Positions 31,524 through 40,061 of a stretch of 64,000 nucleotides of DNA are shown here, in pieces (the stretch's first letter is position 1; each line of letters begins with the position of its first letter). The notes under the pieces were generated by a model. It ran no database searches. It saw nothing but the letters and a program-made list of their open reading frames with translations, and was not told the DNA's origin. The position numbers and the translations under genes were made by a program. The DNA is from DASQHW01 sp038209365 (lineage in GTDB: Bacteria > Actinomycetota > Acidimicrobiia > IMCC26256 > PALSA-610). The DNA lies in assembly GCA_038209365.1 (NCBI GenBank), contig JBBQXS010000017.1:22145-86144 (forward strand), given 5' to 3'.

Positions 31524-32741
31524 ATGTCGGCGATGGCGCTGCCGGTCACCCTCGCCGACATCCGCGCCGCCGCCGCGGCCATTGGGGATGCGGTTGCGCA
31601 GACGCCGATGTCCCCGGCCCGGACCCTCTCGGGGATCTCCGGCGCGGACCTCTTCTTGAAGTTCGAGAACCTGCAGTTCACCGGCTCGTTCAAGGAGCGC
31701 GGCGCCCGGAACTTCCTCGTGCACCTCTCCCCCGGTGCGCGGGCGCTCGGGGTGGTGGCGGCGTCGGCCGGCAACCACGCGCAGGGGGTTGCGTACCATG
31801 CGCACCTCCTCGACATCCCGACGACGATCGTGATGCCGGCGAATGCGCCGTTCACGAAGGTCGCGAACACCGCACACCACGGCGCGCATGTCGTGCTGCA
31901 CGGCGAGGGCTACGCCGCGGCGCTCGCCGAGGCGGAGAGAATCGCGCGAGAGAGCGGCGCAACGCTCGTCCCCGCGTTCGACGACCCGCTGATCGTCGCG
32001 GGCCAGGGCACCGTCGGCCTCGAGGTCGTCGCGCAGGTCGGTGATCTCGACGCGATCGTCGTGCCGGTGGGCGGGGGTGGACTCATCGCGGGTATCGCGG
32101 TTGCCGTGAAGGCCGCGCGCCCCGACATGCGTGTGATCGGCGCCCAGGTGGAGAGCTATCCCGGGATGCTCCATGCGCTCGGGCGCGCGCCGGCGCCGAC
32201 CGGCGGGGTCACGATCGCAGAAGGCATCGCGGTCACGGAGCCAGGCGTGTTGACACGCGACATCGTGCGCGAGCTCGTGGATGACCTGCTCGTCGTCTCC
32301 GAGCAGCGCATCGAGGAGACGATCGCGCTCGCGCTGGAAATCGAGAAGACCGTGCTCGAGGGCGCGGGTGCGGCCGGCCTCGCGGCTGTGCTGGAGCATC
32401 CGGAGCTCTTCCGCGGCGAGCGCGTCGGCGTCGTGCTGAGCGGCGGCAATATCGACGCGCGCATGCTGACATCGGTCTTGCTGCGAGCGCTTGCCCGGTC
32501 GGGACGAGTCGTGCGTTTGCGCATCGAGGTACCCGACCGTCCGGGAGTGTTGGCGACGGTTGCGCAGCTCATCGCGTCCGGCCGCGGCAACATCGTCGAC
32601 GTCGAGCATCGTCGCGACCAACCGGGCGTCGCGGTGAAACGCGCGCTTTTGGAGGTCTCGATCGAGACGCGCGATCGCGCGCACGCCGACGAGATCGTGA
32701 AGCGGCTCGAAGCCGAGGGGTTTCGAGTAAAGGTCCAGTGA
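31524..32741 (+). CDS. ilvA: Threonine ammonia-lyase (threonine dehydratase)
   Basis: The protein has 405 residues. The PLP lysine is Lys57 in FTGSFKERGARN, the phosphate-binding glycine loop is VPVGGGGLIAG near 181-191, and a C-terminal ACT-like domain covers about 330-405 (RLRIEVPDRPGVLATVAQLI). The enzyme converts threonine to 2-oxobutanoate for isoleucine synthesis or catabolism. A single C-terminal ACT domain suits the shorter, TdcB/IlvA-like actinobacterial form. Two in-frame ATGs are close (31524 and 31533); I use the first. It is divergent from the TetR gene. Confidence 0.92.
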   Translation: MSAMALPVTLADIRAAAAAIGDAVAQTPMSPARTLSGISGADLFLKFENLQFTGSFKERGARNFLVHLSPGARALGVVAASAGNHAQGVAYHAHLLDIPTTIVMPANAPFTKVANTAHHGAHVVLHGEGYAAALAEAERIARESGATLVPAFDDPLIVAGQGTVGLEVVAQVGDLDAIVVPVGGGGLIAGIAVAVKAARPDMRVIGAQVESYPGMLHALGRAPAPTGGVTIAEGIAVTEPGVLTRDIVRELVDDLLVVSEQRIEETIALALEIEKTVLEGAGAAGLAAVLEHPELFRGERVGVVLSGGNIDARMLTSVLLRALARSGRVVRLRIEVPDRPGVLATVAQLIASGRGNIVDVEHRRDQPGVAVKRALLEVSIETRDRAHADEIVKRLEAEGFRVKVQ

Positions 32742-32765
32742 CCGTCGCCGACATCGACGGCCGGG

Positions 32766-35552
32766 TCAGCTTCTCGTCGTGAAGTGCCAGGTCTGCGGAT
32801 TCAACAGCGCGTGGCCAGTCGCATCCTTCGCGGCGGCGGTCTCGATGGCTGTGTACTGCGTGTTGGCGGAGAGCGAGCTCGACGGCTTGAAGATCATTGT
32901 GTTGCCGTTCCATGAGAAGGTGCCGTTCACGACCGCGGTGGGATTCGTACGCTTGAGCGTGAACGCTGTTTGCGCCGACGACTTGTTCATCGCTTTGCTG
33001 AAGGCGACGACCACCGAAGTGAGACGCGACACACCCGTGGCCGCGTTCGCCGGGGAGACCGAGTCGATGATCGGCTGAATCGTCGTCGTGAAGCGCCACG
33101 TCTTTGCTCCGGGAAGCGCGTGACCGGCACTGTCCTTCGCGGCACTCGATTCAGTGGCGGTGTACGCAATGCCGGACCCGAGGTCGACATTCGGCTTGAA
33201 GACCATCGCCGCGCCGTACCAGCTGAAGGTGCCATTCACCGCCGCGCCGTTACTCGTACGCCGCAGCGAGAACGCGCTCTGCGCCGACACCTTGTCCATC
33301 GTCGTGTCGAACGCGGTCAGCACGACGGTATTCGGAGGCACGCCGGTCGCGCCGTTTGCGGGTGACACCGAGGTGATCACGGGTTGGGTCGCGGTGGTGA
33401 AACGCGAGACCTTCGCACCGGGGATGGGATTCCCGGCGTTGTCCACCGCGGCGGTCGACACCGTGACGGTGTAGTTCGTGCCGTTTGCGAGCGCGGCGTT
33501 CGGTACGAACACCAGGGCGTTGCCGAACCAGCTGAACGCGCCGGCGACCGGGCTCGCGTCGCTGGTACGTCTCAGCGTGAATGCACCTTCCGTCGCCGGT
33601 TTGTTCATGGGTTTGTTGAAGGCAGCGAGCACGGCGGTCGTCCGCGCGACGCCGGTCGCGCCGTCGGCAGGTGAGACCGACGTGACGTCCGGAGGCAGGT
33701 TGACGAAGGCATTGTTGCCAGAACTGGCACTGTCGCTCGGCGCGTGCGCGTTCGAGCCTTGGTAGGAGGCGACGATCGTATGTGTGCCCGACCCGAAGGC
33801 GGTAGGTGTGTAGGCCACCTCGCAGCCTGTCGTCGGACGTGTCCCGGTGGTCGCGCCGTTGTCCACCAGCGCGCATGCGCCCCCATTGCCGAACGTGCCC
33901 GCGGTGTCGCTGGTGAAGGTGACGGTGCCCACCGGCGGCACATTCGTGTCCGAGATGTCGGTGACGCCGACGGTGCATGTTGTCGTCTCGCCGACACGGA
34001 CGTTGCTCGGACTGCAGTCCACCGCGGTCGAGGTGAGGCGCGTCGCGAAGAACTGTGTGCTGCCTCGGCCGGCAACGTGCGTGCCATCGCCGCCGTAACG
34101 ACCGACGACCGGACGCTCGTCGTAGGTGTTCGGGCCATACATGACGCTGCAACTCGCCGTCGCGCCAGTGCCTGACAGCGTGCAGGTGCTCCGATTGTTC
34201 TGGAATGTTCCGCCCACGCCGATGACGAACTGGACGGTGCCCGATGGAGTCGTGGGGTTCGTCAGTGTCGTATCGGTGACCGTCGTGGTGCACTCGATCC
34301 ACGCGCCCGCAGCTCCCGGGTTCGGAGCGCAGCTCACGTCGACGTTCGTCGGGACTTTGTGCGTGGGTCGAGTGGCGATGCTTACGGGACGCACGCCGGT
34401 GGCGATGGTCGGTGTCGACTTCGGCGAGAGCGTGCCATCCGTCGCGTCGATGTCGTACTGCGAGACGAAGTTGTCGTAGAAATGGGTCGCGTACAGACTG
34501 CGGCTGTCGGCGCTCACTGTGAAGTAGTACGGATAATGAGGCGCGGAAATGGTCGGCGGGGTCTTCGGTGAGAGCACGCCACTGGCCGGATCGATGTCGT
34601 ACTGCGAGAACGTGTCGTCCTCGCGGTTGTCGACGTACGCGCTCCTCCCGTCGGGCGAGACGACGATCGAGAGCGGGACGATCCCGGTGTCGACATATTC
34701 CGGCGGATCTCCCGTCTCGACCGGTGGCGGGAATTTCGGCGAGAGCTTGCCGGTCAACGCGTCGATGTTGAACTGAGCGATGCCCAGGTTTCCGCCGTCG
34801 AGCACGTACGCGCTCAGACCATCGGCCGATACCGCGACCGACACCGGGGTGAAGCTGCGGCAGACACGCTGACAGAAGTTCGCCGAGACGCTCGGCGGGT
34901 CCTTCGGTGACAGCCCGCCGGTCTGCGGGTCGACGTCGTACTGCGAGACGCCGCCGCCGAACGCCGTGATCGACGTGACGTACACGCTGCTGCTGTCGGG
35001 CGTCACCGCGATGATGCCGGGGTACGCGCCGGCGCCGACTGTCGCCGGCGTCTTGGGCGAAAGCGTGCCGTTCACGGGACTGATGTCGAACTGCGCGAGA
35101 GCGCCGTCGGAGGAGGTCAACCCGACATATGCGCTCTTGCCGTCGGGCGCGATCGTGATCGCACCCGGGTTCACGCCCACCGGAACAAGTAGCGGAGTCT
35201 TCGGCGACAGGCCGCCGGTCGTCGAATCGATGTCGTATTGCCGTATTGCAGCCGCTTCTCGATCGGCCACATACGCGCTGCGGCCGTCGGGCGACACCGC
35301 CATCAAACTCGGGTCCGCGCCCGCATCGACTGTTGGTGGAACGAGCGGTGAAAGCTCGCCACCCGCGCCCGTCCCGTACTGCGACACGTTGCCATCCGCA
35401 TTGTTCACGACGTACACGGCGTCGCTCGTATCGGCGGCGGCCGCGGGCGCTGCCGACGGCCCTGGCGAAATCGCGGCAAACGCCAGCAACACCACCAAGG
35501 ACAGACGGGGTAAGCGCGCCGGCACTCCCCACAAACTCGTGTGCGCCGTCAT
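32766..35552 (-). CDS. Secreted beta-propeller protein with Ig-like and Big_5-like domains
   Basis: This 928-residue exported protein has a signal peptide (RLPRLSLVVLLAFAAISPGP, cleavage near 40). An N-terminal seven-bladed-type propeller covers about 40-400, with repeats such as VSPDGRSAYVADREAAAIRQ and SPKTP strings (YVTN/YncE-like). Ig-like domains follow with cysteine pairs and a VTFTSDTAGTFGNGG segment. At the C-terminus are three tandem domains of about 100 residues, each starting VTSVSPADGATGV or VSPANGATGV (Big_5-like). This is an adhesin or surface-matrix type design. It carries no LPXTG or clear anchor. It is convergent with ilvA. Confidence 0.85.
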   Translation of the reverse strand: MTAHTSLWGVPARLPRLSLVVLLAFAAISPGPSAAPAAAADTSDAVYVVNNADGNVSQYGTGAGGELSPLVPPTVDAGADPSLMAVSPDGRSAYVADREAAAIRQYDIDSTTGGLSPKTPLLVPVGVNPGAITIAPDGKSAYVGLTSSDGALAQFDISPVNGTLSPKTPATVGAGAYPGIIAVTPDSSSVYVTSITAFGGGVSQYDVDPQTGGLSPKDPPSVSANFCQRVCRSFTPVSVAVSADGLSAYVLDGGNLGIAQFNIDALTGKLSPKFPPPVETGDPPEYVDTGIVPLSIVVSPDGRSAYVDNREDDTFSQYDIDPASGVLSPKTPPTISAPHYPYYFTVSADSRSLYATHFYDNFVSQYDIDATDGTLSPKSTPTIATGVRPVSIATRPTHKVPTNVDVSCAPNPGAAGAWIECTTTVTDTTLTNPTTPSGTVQFVIGVGGTFQNNRSTCTLSGTGATASCSVMYGPNTYDERPVVGRYGGDGTHVAGRGSTQFFATRLTSTAVDCSPSNVRVGETTTCTVGVTDISDTNVPPVGTVTFTSDTAGTFGNGGACALVDNGATTGTRPTTGCEVAYTPTAFGSGTHTIVASYQGSNAHAPSDSASSGNNAFVNLPPDVTSVSPADGATGVARTTAVLAAFNKPMNKPATEGAFTLRRTSDASPVAGAFSWFGNALVFVPNAALANGTNYTVTVSTAAVDNAGNPIPGAKVSRFTTATQPVITSVSPANGATGVPPNTVVLTAFDTTMDKVSAQSAFSLRRTSNGAAVNGTFSWYGAAMVFKPNVDLGSGIAYTATESSAAKDSAGHALPGAKTWRFTTTIQPIIDSVSPANAATGVSRLTSVVVAFSKAMNKSSAQTAFTLKRTNPTAVVNGTFSWNGNTMIFKPSSSLSANTQYTAIETAAAKDATGHALLNPQTWHFTTRS

Positions 35553-35562
35553 CAGGTCATTC

Positions 35563-35922
35563 CTACCCGTCTGAATCGTCCTGATTCAGCTCGACGAAAT
35601 TGCCGGACGGATCGTGGAGGAAGGCCTGGTGGCCGGCACCCTGCAGGTGCGGCACGGGGTGCACCTCGACGCCTCGCACGCGCAGATCGGCGACGGCCGC
35701 GTCGAGATCGTCCACGCGGATCGCGAAATGATGACTGCCGGTCGCGGGGTCGTCGGATTGCATCAGGTGCACCTGCTGACCTCCCGCGTCGAGCCAGTAG
35801 CCGCCGAAACCGAAGTCCGGTCGCGGCAACACCGAGCACCCGAGCGCATCGCGGTAGAACGCGAGCGCTTCGTCTTCGTCGCGTACGCAGATCGCCACGT
35901 GATGGATCCCGCTGGGCTTCAT
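35563..35922 (-). CDS. VOC-family (glyoxalase/dioxygenase-like) protein
   Basis: The protein has 119 residues. HHVAICVRDEDEALAFYRDA opens the first beta-alpha-beta-beta-beta module, HHFAIRVDDLDAAVADLRVR opens the second, and FLHDPSGNFVELNQ closes it. A metal-ligand His (HHVAI), a second His (HHFAI) and a Glu (NFVEL) are present, so a metal-dependent enzyme is plausible. Its stop lies 10 bases upstream of the propeller gene start on the same strand. The substrate is unknown. Confidence 0.85.
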   Translation of the reverse strand: MKPSGIHHVAICVRDEDEALAFYRDALGCSVLPRPDFGFGGYWLDAGGQQVHLMQSDDPATGSHHFAIRVDDLDAAVADLRVRGVEVHPVPHLQGAGHQAFLHDPSGNFVELNQDDSDG

Positions 35923-35948
35923 TGCACCGCAGAGTAGGTTCACCGCCT

Positions 35949-37118
35949 GTGCTGTGGCCAGACCCGTCGCGCATCGACCTGTTGCTGGACAGCAGGGCCG
36001 TCAGCTTCGAGAACCCGACCGGAGGGCGCGGCGCGGGAGGTGCGTCGTATCACGGTCGCAAAGGCGCGCCGTCACGAGGGATTCGTGCGGGCGAGCGGGT
36101 CACGCTCGCCGACATCGAGGGACCGGGAACAATCCGGCACTTCTGGTGCACCGTCCCGCCGGCACCGCCCGAGTCCTTGCGGGCGCTCGTGCTCGAGGTG
36201 TTCTACGACGACGCCGACGAGCCGAGCATCTCGGTACCGCTCCTCGACTTCTTCGGCGCACCGCTCGGACGTCCGGTGGCGTACTCGTCGGCGCTGACCG
36301 TCGTCGCCGAAGGACGCGGCTTCAACGCGTACTTCCCGATGCCGTTCCGGGCGCGCATCCGCGTGGAGCTCCACAATCATTCGGCCCGTCGTGTGGAGTG
36401 CTACTTCCAACTGGACTTCACCCGCGAGCCTGCGTTTCCGGACGACGCCGGGTTGTTGCACGCGACGTTCCGCCGGGAGAACCCGACGACGATGCGACGC
36501 GATTTCGTCATCGCCGACGGGCTCGTCGGGCCGGGAAGATTTCTCGGCTGCGTGATCGGCATCAGGCCGATCGACGGAGGGGCGTGGTACGGCGAGGGCG
36601 AGGTGAAGATCTACCGCGACGGGGATCGGGACCTGCCGACGATCTGCGGGACCGGGCTCGAGGACTATGTCGGGAGCGCGTGGGGCATGGGACCGCACGC
36701 CGGGCCTTATGCGGGCGCGCCGCTCGACGTGCGCGCGCCCGGCACCTCGCCGGCCGCGATCCCCGATTTCGTCGCGTTCTACCGCTGGCACCTGCCCGAT
36801 CCCGTCGTGTTCGCCGACGACATCCGGGTCACGATCCAACAGATTGGCGCCGCGAGCTTCCCGCCCGGCGCGGACACGAGCGCCGACGAATATTTCTCGA
36901 CCAACCCGCCGGCCGGTCGCGGCGTGCTGCGCAACGCGTTGCCCGGCGTGGGCACGTTCGCCATCTGCGAGCGCGTCGACGATTACTGCGGCACTGCCTT
37001 CGCCTACGCCCGCGACCCGCAGCCGGTGCCGCGGGTCGACGTGGGCGCCGCGGTCACTGATTTGGAGCGCCGATCCTACGAAGGCGCTGACGCCATGGAA
37101 TCCTTCTTCGGTTCCTGA
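35949..37118 (+). CDS. DUF2961/GH172-family glycoside hydrolase
   Basis: The protein has 389 residues. Family-typical motifs are EGPGTIRHFWCTV (near the N-terminus), WYGEGEVKIYRDGD and GTGLEDYVGSAWG. By position Glu216 in GEGE and Glu238 in GTGLED correspond to the two catalytic glutamates described for GH172 enzymes, which act on alpha-linked fructofuranosides or D-arabinofuranosides. The preceding residue in GTGxED is often Thr, here Leu. No signal peptide is seen, so it would act in the cytoplasm. GTG 35949 is divergent from the VOC gene. The SDR gene starts 19 bases downstream. Confidence 0.8.
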   Translation: MLWPDPSRIDLLLDSRAVSFENPTGGRGAGGASYHGRKGAPSRGIRAGERVTLADIEGPGTIRHFWCTVPPAPPESLRALVLEVFYDDADEPSISVPLLDFFGAPLGRPVAYSSALTVVAEGRGFNAYFPMPFRARIRVELHNHSARRVECYFQLDFTREPAFPDDAGLLHATFRRENPTTMRRDFVIADGLVGPGRFLGCVIGIRPIDGGAWYGEGEVKIYRDGDRDLPTICGTGLEDYVGSAWGMGPHAGPYAGAPLDVRAPGTSPAAIPDFVAFYRWHLPDPVVFADDIRVTIQQIGAASFPPGADTSADEYFSTNPPAGRGVLRNALPGVGTFAICERVDDYCGTAFAYARDPQPVPRVDVGAAVTDLERRSYEGADAMESFFGS

Positions 37119-37137
37119 ACGACGCACGGAGGTACCG

Positions 37138-38034
37138 GTGGGTGCACTCGACGGCAAGGTGATCGCGGTGACCGGCGCGGGACGCGGTATCGGGCGGGCC
37201 GTCGCGCTCGCGTCGGCGGCCGAAGGCGCGGCGGTCGTCGTGAACGACTATGGCGTTTCGGTCGACGGCGAGGAACCCGCGAGCGAGGTCGCGAACGGGG
37301 TCGTCGCCGAGATCAGCGACGCGGGAGGTCGCGCGGCCGCGAATGCGAACTCGGTCACGACGATGGACGGCGGCGCGTCGATCGTGCAGCAGGCGATCGA
37401 CACCTTCGGTCGCATCGACGGCGTCGTGTGTGTCGCCGGGATACTCCGCGAGCGCATGCTCTTCAACATGTCCGAGGACGAGTGGGACCCGGTCATCGAG
37501 ACCCATCTGAAGGGAACGTTCACGGTGTTCCGTGCCGCGGCGCCGGTGTTCCGTGGGCAACGCAGCGGCACGATGATCGGCTTCACGTCGGGGGCGTTTG
37601 CCGCGAGCGTCGCGCAGGCGAACTACTCGGCGGCGAAAGGCGGCATCGTGTCGCTCGTGCGCAGCGCGGCGGCCGGCATGAACAAATACGGCGTCACCGC
37701 CAACTGCATCGCACCGGTCGCGAAGTCACGCATGTCGGGACAGGTGCCGTTCGGGCTCGAGATGGGTGAGCCCGAGGACGTCGCCCCGATGGTGTGCTTC
37801 TTGCTCTCCGACCACGCCCGCGACGTCACCGGCCAGATCTACACCGCAAACGGTGGCCGCATCGCGGTATGGAACCAGCCCGTCGAAGTGCGCGAGGTCC
37901 GCAAGGACGGTCGCTGGACGGTCGATGAGATTGCGGCACGTTTCGGCGAGGTCGGCCAGGAACCGATGCCGATCCTGGAGCGCCTGAAGGCAATGGAGAG
38001 TGCCGCGCAGAGCGGCGACACCCCCAACGCCTAA
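37138..38034 (+). CDS. SDR dehydrogenase (MFE-2 dehydrogenase-like)
   Basis: The protein has 298 residues, a paralogue of the SDR at 27217. The cofactor loop TGAGRGIG is at about 12-19, then a VCVAGILRERMLFNM segment where the usual NNAG is changed to VAG. The catalytic motif ANYSAAKGG is intact. The C-terminal IYTANGGRIAVWNQP fits the acyl-CoA dehydrogenase subgroup. GTG 37138 has a GGAGG ribosome site. Its stop abuts the restored stop of the opposite-strand amino-acid dehydrogenase. Confidence 0.85.
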   Translation: MGALDGKVIAVTGAGRGIGRAVALASAAEGAAVVVNDYGVSVDGEEPASEVANGVVAEISDAGGRAAANANSVTTMDGGASIVQQAIDTFGRIDGVVCVAGILRERMLFNMSEDEWDPVIETHLKGTFTVFRAAAPVFRGQRSGTMIGFTSGAFAASVAQANYSAAKGGIVSLVRSAAAGMNKYGVTANCIAPVAKSRMSGQVPFGLEMGEPEDVAPMVCFLLSDHARDVTGQIYTANGGRIAVWNQPVEVREVRKDGRWTVDEIAARFGEVGQEPMPILERLKAMESAAQSGDTPNA

Positions 38035-39150
38035 TCCTTGAAGAGCTCGTGGCGGGCGACGAGCGCATCGCGCATCGCGCATCGCGGATGGCTCGCCCGG
38101 CCGGTACGGCCCACGTCGAACGGCGGCGATGCGCCGGCGCGCGAGCTCGTCGGCGGCGCGGGCCGACGTGAGGTGTTCCTCGCGTGCGATGGCGAAGACG
38201 TGCCGGGTGGTGGCCGCGATACGTGCCACTTCGGCGTATGCGCGATCGGCGGCATAGCCGCCGGGCGCCCACTCCTGCGCGATGTTGATGATGCCGCCGG
38301 CGTTCACGACGTAATCGGGCGCGTACACGATGCCGCGGGCCTCGAGTGCTTCCCCCGCATCGTCGTCGAGCAGCTGGTTGTTGGCGGCACCGCACACGAC
38401 GGCGCACCGCAAATCGACAACGGACGCGCGCGTGAGCACACCTCCGAGCGCGCACGGCGCGAACACGTCGCAGTCCGCAGACATGACCTCGTCCGATGCG
38501 AGCACGGGGACACCGACGCCGCGTGCCTTGGGATCGTCGATGTCCCCGATCGCGACGTGGGCGCCGGCGTCGACGAGCAAGCGGGCGAGGCACGCGCCCA
38601 CGTGCCCGGCACCTTGCACGACGACGCGGCGACCCGCGAGCTCGCCGGAACCGAACGCCGCCTCGCACGCGGCTCGCATGCCGTGCAGCACCCCGAACGC
38701 GGTGACCGGCGAGGGGTCGCCCGACCCGCCGCGGGCGGGATCGACACCCGTCACCCACGGCGTCTCCCGCGCGATGCCGTCCATGTCGCGCTGGCTCGCG
38801 CCGACGTCTTCGGCTGCGAGATACCGCCCGCCGAGCACGTCGATCCAGCGGCCGAGCGATCGCAGGAACGCGTCACTGCGCGCCGCGTGGGGATCGTCCC
38901 AGAAGACGACCGCCTTGCCACCACCCTGGGGCAGGTCCGCCACCGCGGCCTTCATCGTCATCGCCTGCGACAGGCGCAGCGCGTCGGTGCGTGCGTCCTC
39001 TTCACGGGCGTAGCGCCAGAAACGGACGCCGCCGAGGGCGGGGCCCAGCACGGTGGAGTGGATCGCCACGATAGCCCGCAGGCCGACCGCGGGATCGGCG
39101 AAAGACGTCACCTGCTCGTGCTCGTAGTGCGTGTGCTCGTCGCGGAACAT
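37726..39150 (-). CDS. Leucine/amino-acid dehydrogenase with C-terminal frameshift at a 7-bp repeat
   Basis: The protein belongs to the Glu/Leu/Phe/Val dehydrogenase family, which oxidatively deaminates branched-chain amino acids with NAD. GLRAIVAIHSTVLGPALGG and PQGGGKAVVFWDDP (catalytic Lys) are present, and GAGHVGACLARLL is the Rossmann loop. As read, the frame does not stop after the normal end but continues 100 residues antisense through the SDR gene to 37726. At 38065-38085 a GCATCGC unit is present three times; deleting one 7-bp copy restores a natural C-terminus, MRDALVARHELFKD, with a stop at 38031. The restored protein has about 370 residues, the family norm. ATG 39150 is chosen; 39159 is possible. 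Confidence 0.8.
   Translation of the reverse strand: MFRDEHTHYEHEQVTSFADPAVGLRAIVAIHSTVLGPALGGVRFWRYAREEDARTDALRLSQAMTMKAAVADLPQGGGKAVVFWDDPHAARSDAFLRSLGRWIDVLGGRYLAAEDVGASQRDMDGIARETPWVTGVDPARGGSGDPSPVTAFGVLHGMRAACEAAFGSGELAGRRVVVQGAGHVGACLARLLVDAGAHVAIGDIDDPKARGVGVPVLASDEVMSADCDVFAPCALGGVLTRASVVDLRCAVVCGAANNQLLDDDAGEALEARGIVYAPDYVVNAGGIINIAQEWAPGGYAADRAYAEVARIAATTRHVFAIAREEHLTSARAADELARRRIAAVRRGPYRPGEPSAMRDARCARRPPRALQGLGVGGVAALRGTLHCLQALQDRHRFLADLAETCRNLIDRPATVLADLAHFDGLVPYRDAATVCGVDLAGDVAGVVGEQEAHHRGDVLGLTHLEPERHLSRHA
38065..38085. repeat. 7-bp tandem repeat, three copies, in a coding sequence
   Basis: GCATCGC three times in a row on the plus strand, in the last 20 codons of the amino-acid dehydrogenase. 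The unit length is not a multiple of three, so copy-number change switches the reading frame of the C-terminus. Confidence 0.9.
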
Positions 39151-39173
39151 GGCTCCCAATACGCTACGGCGCG

Positions 39174-40052
39174 GTGGCAGGCATCACGTTGCGTCGGGGC
39201 GACTACGAGGCGACGTTCCGTCCCGACCTCGCGATGCTCTGTACGTCGCTGAAGTACGCGGGAGACGAGTTCGTGGCCTTGCCGCGAACGCTCGCCGAGT
39301 TCAGAGCGGGCGCCGCGACCGGGATACCGCTCGTGCATCCATGGGTCAACCGGCTCGGCGATTGGAGATATGAGATCGCGGACCGGTCGGTGTCATTGTC
39401 GGGCGCGGTGCTCCCGGTGGACGGCAACGGCCTGCCGATCCACGGCAACCTCTTCGCGATCCCGTTCGATGTCGAGCGCGAGAACAACGCGGGAATCGTC
39501 GCGCACCTCGACTACGGGCTGCACCCGGATCGCCTGCGCGCGTTCCCCTTCCCGCACGTCGTCTCCGTCGACGTCCGACTCGATGCCGATCGCGGCCTGA
39601 CCATCGGTACCGAGGTACGGCCGACCGGCAACGCACCCGTGCCGATCTCATTCGGCTGGCACCCATACCTCAAACTTCCGCTCGGCGGCCGCCACGCGTG
39701 GGAGCTGCGTTGGCCCGCGTGCGCGCACGTCGAGGTCGACGAGCGCACGATCCCAACTGGCGCGCGCCGGGCGCGGCCGGCCGAGTCCGCACCGATCGGT
39801 GGGCGTACGTTCGACGATCACTACGCGCTCGGGGACGACCGAACGTTCGTGGTCTCGGCCGCGGACCGTGCGTTGACCCTGCGCTTCGACGCCGCGTACC
39901 CCTACGCCCAGCTGTTCGTCCCCGCCCGGCGCCGGCTCGTCGCGATCGAACCGATGACCGCAGAGATCGATGCACTCGGCCGCGGCACCGCTCCCCTGTG
40001 CGAACCGGGTGAGCGGTTCCGCGCGGAATTCACGATCGACGTGTCGCGATAA
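39174..40052 (+). CDS. Aldose 1-epimerase family protein
   Basis: The protein has 292 residues. The galactose-mutarotase-like pattern is complete: HPWVNRLGDWRY (Asn59, Arg60), GLPIHGNLF (His90), ISFGWHPYLKLP (second His) and IEPMTAEIDALGRG with the C-terminal catalytic Glu. It would interconvert alpha and beta anomers of an aldose or aldose-phosphate. GTG 39174 is divergent from the amino-acid dehydrogenase by 23 bases. No sugar pathway genes adjoin it. Confidence 0.88.
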   Translation: MAGITLRRGDYEATFRPDLAMLCTSLKYAGDEFVALPRTLAEFRAGAATGIPLVHPWVNRLGDWRYEIADRSVSLSGAVLPVDGNGLPIHGNLFAIPFDVERENNAGIVAHLDYGLHPDRLRAFPFPHVVSVDVRLDADRGLTIGTEVRPTGNAPVPISFGWHPYLKLPLGGRHAWELRWPACAHVEVDERTIPTGARRARPAESAPIGGRTFDDHYALGDDRTFVVSAADRALTLRFDAAYPYAQLFVPARRRLVAIEPMTAEIDALGRGTAPLCEPGERFRAEFTIDVSR

Positions 40053-40061
40053 CTTCCCGCC

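Noticed and set aside
37726..38030. C-terminal 100 residues of the amino-acid dehydrogenase as a functional extension
   Set aside because: They are antisense to the SDR gene, have shadow composition, and are explained by one extra 7-bp unit.
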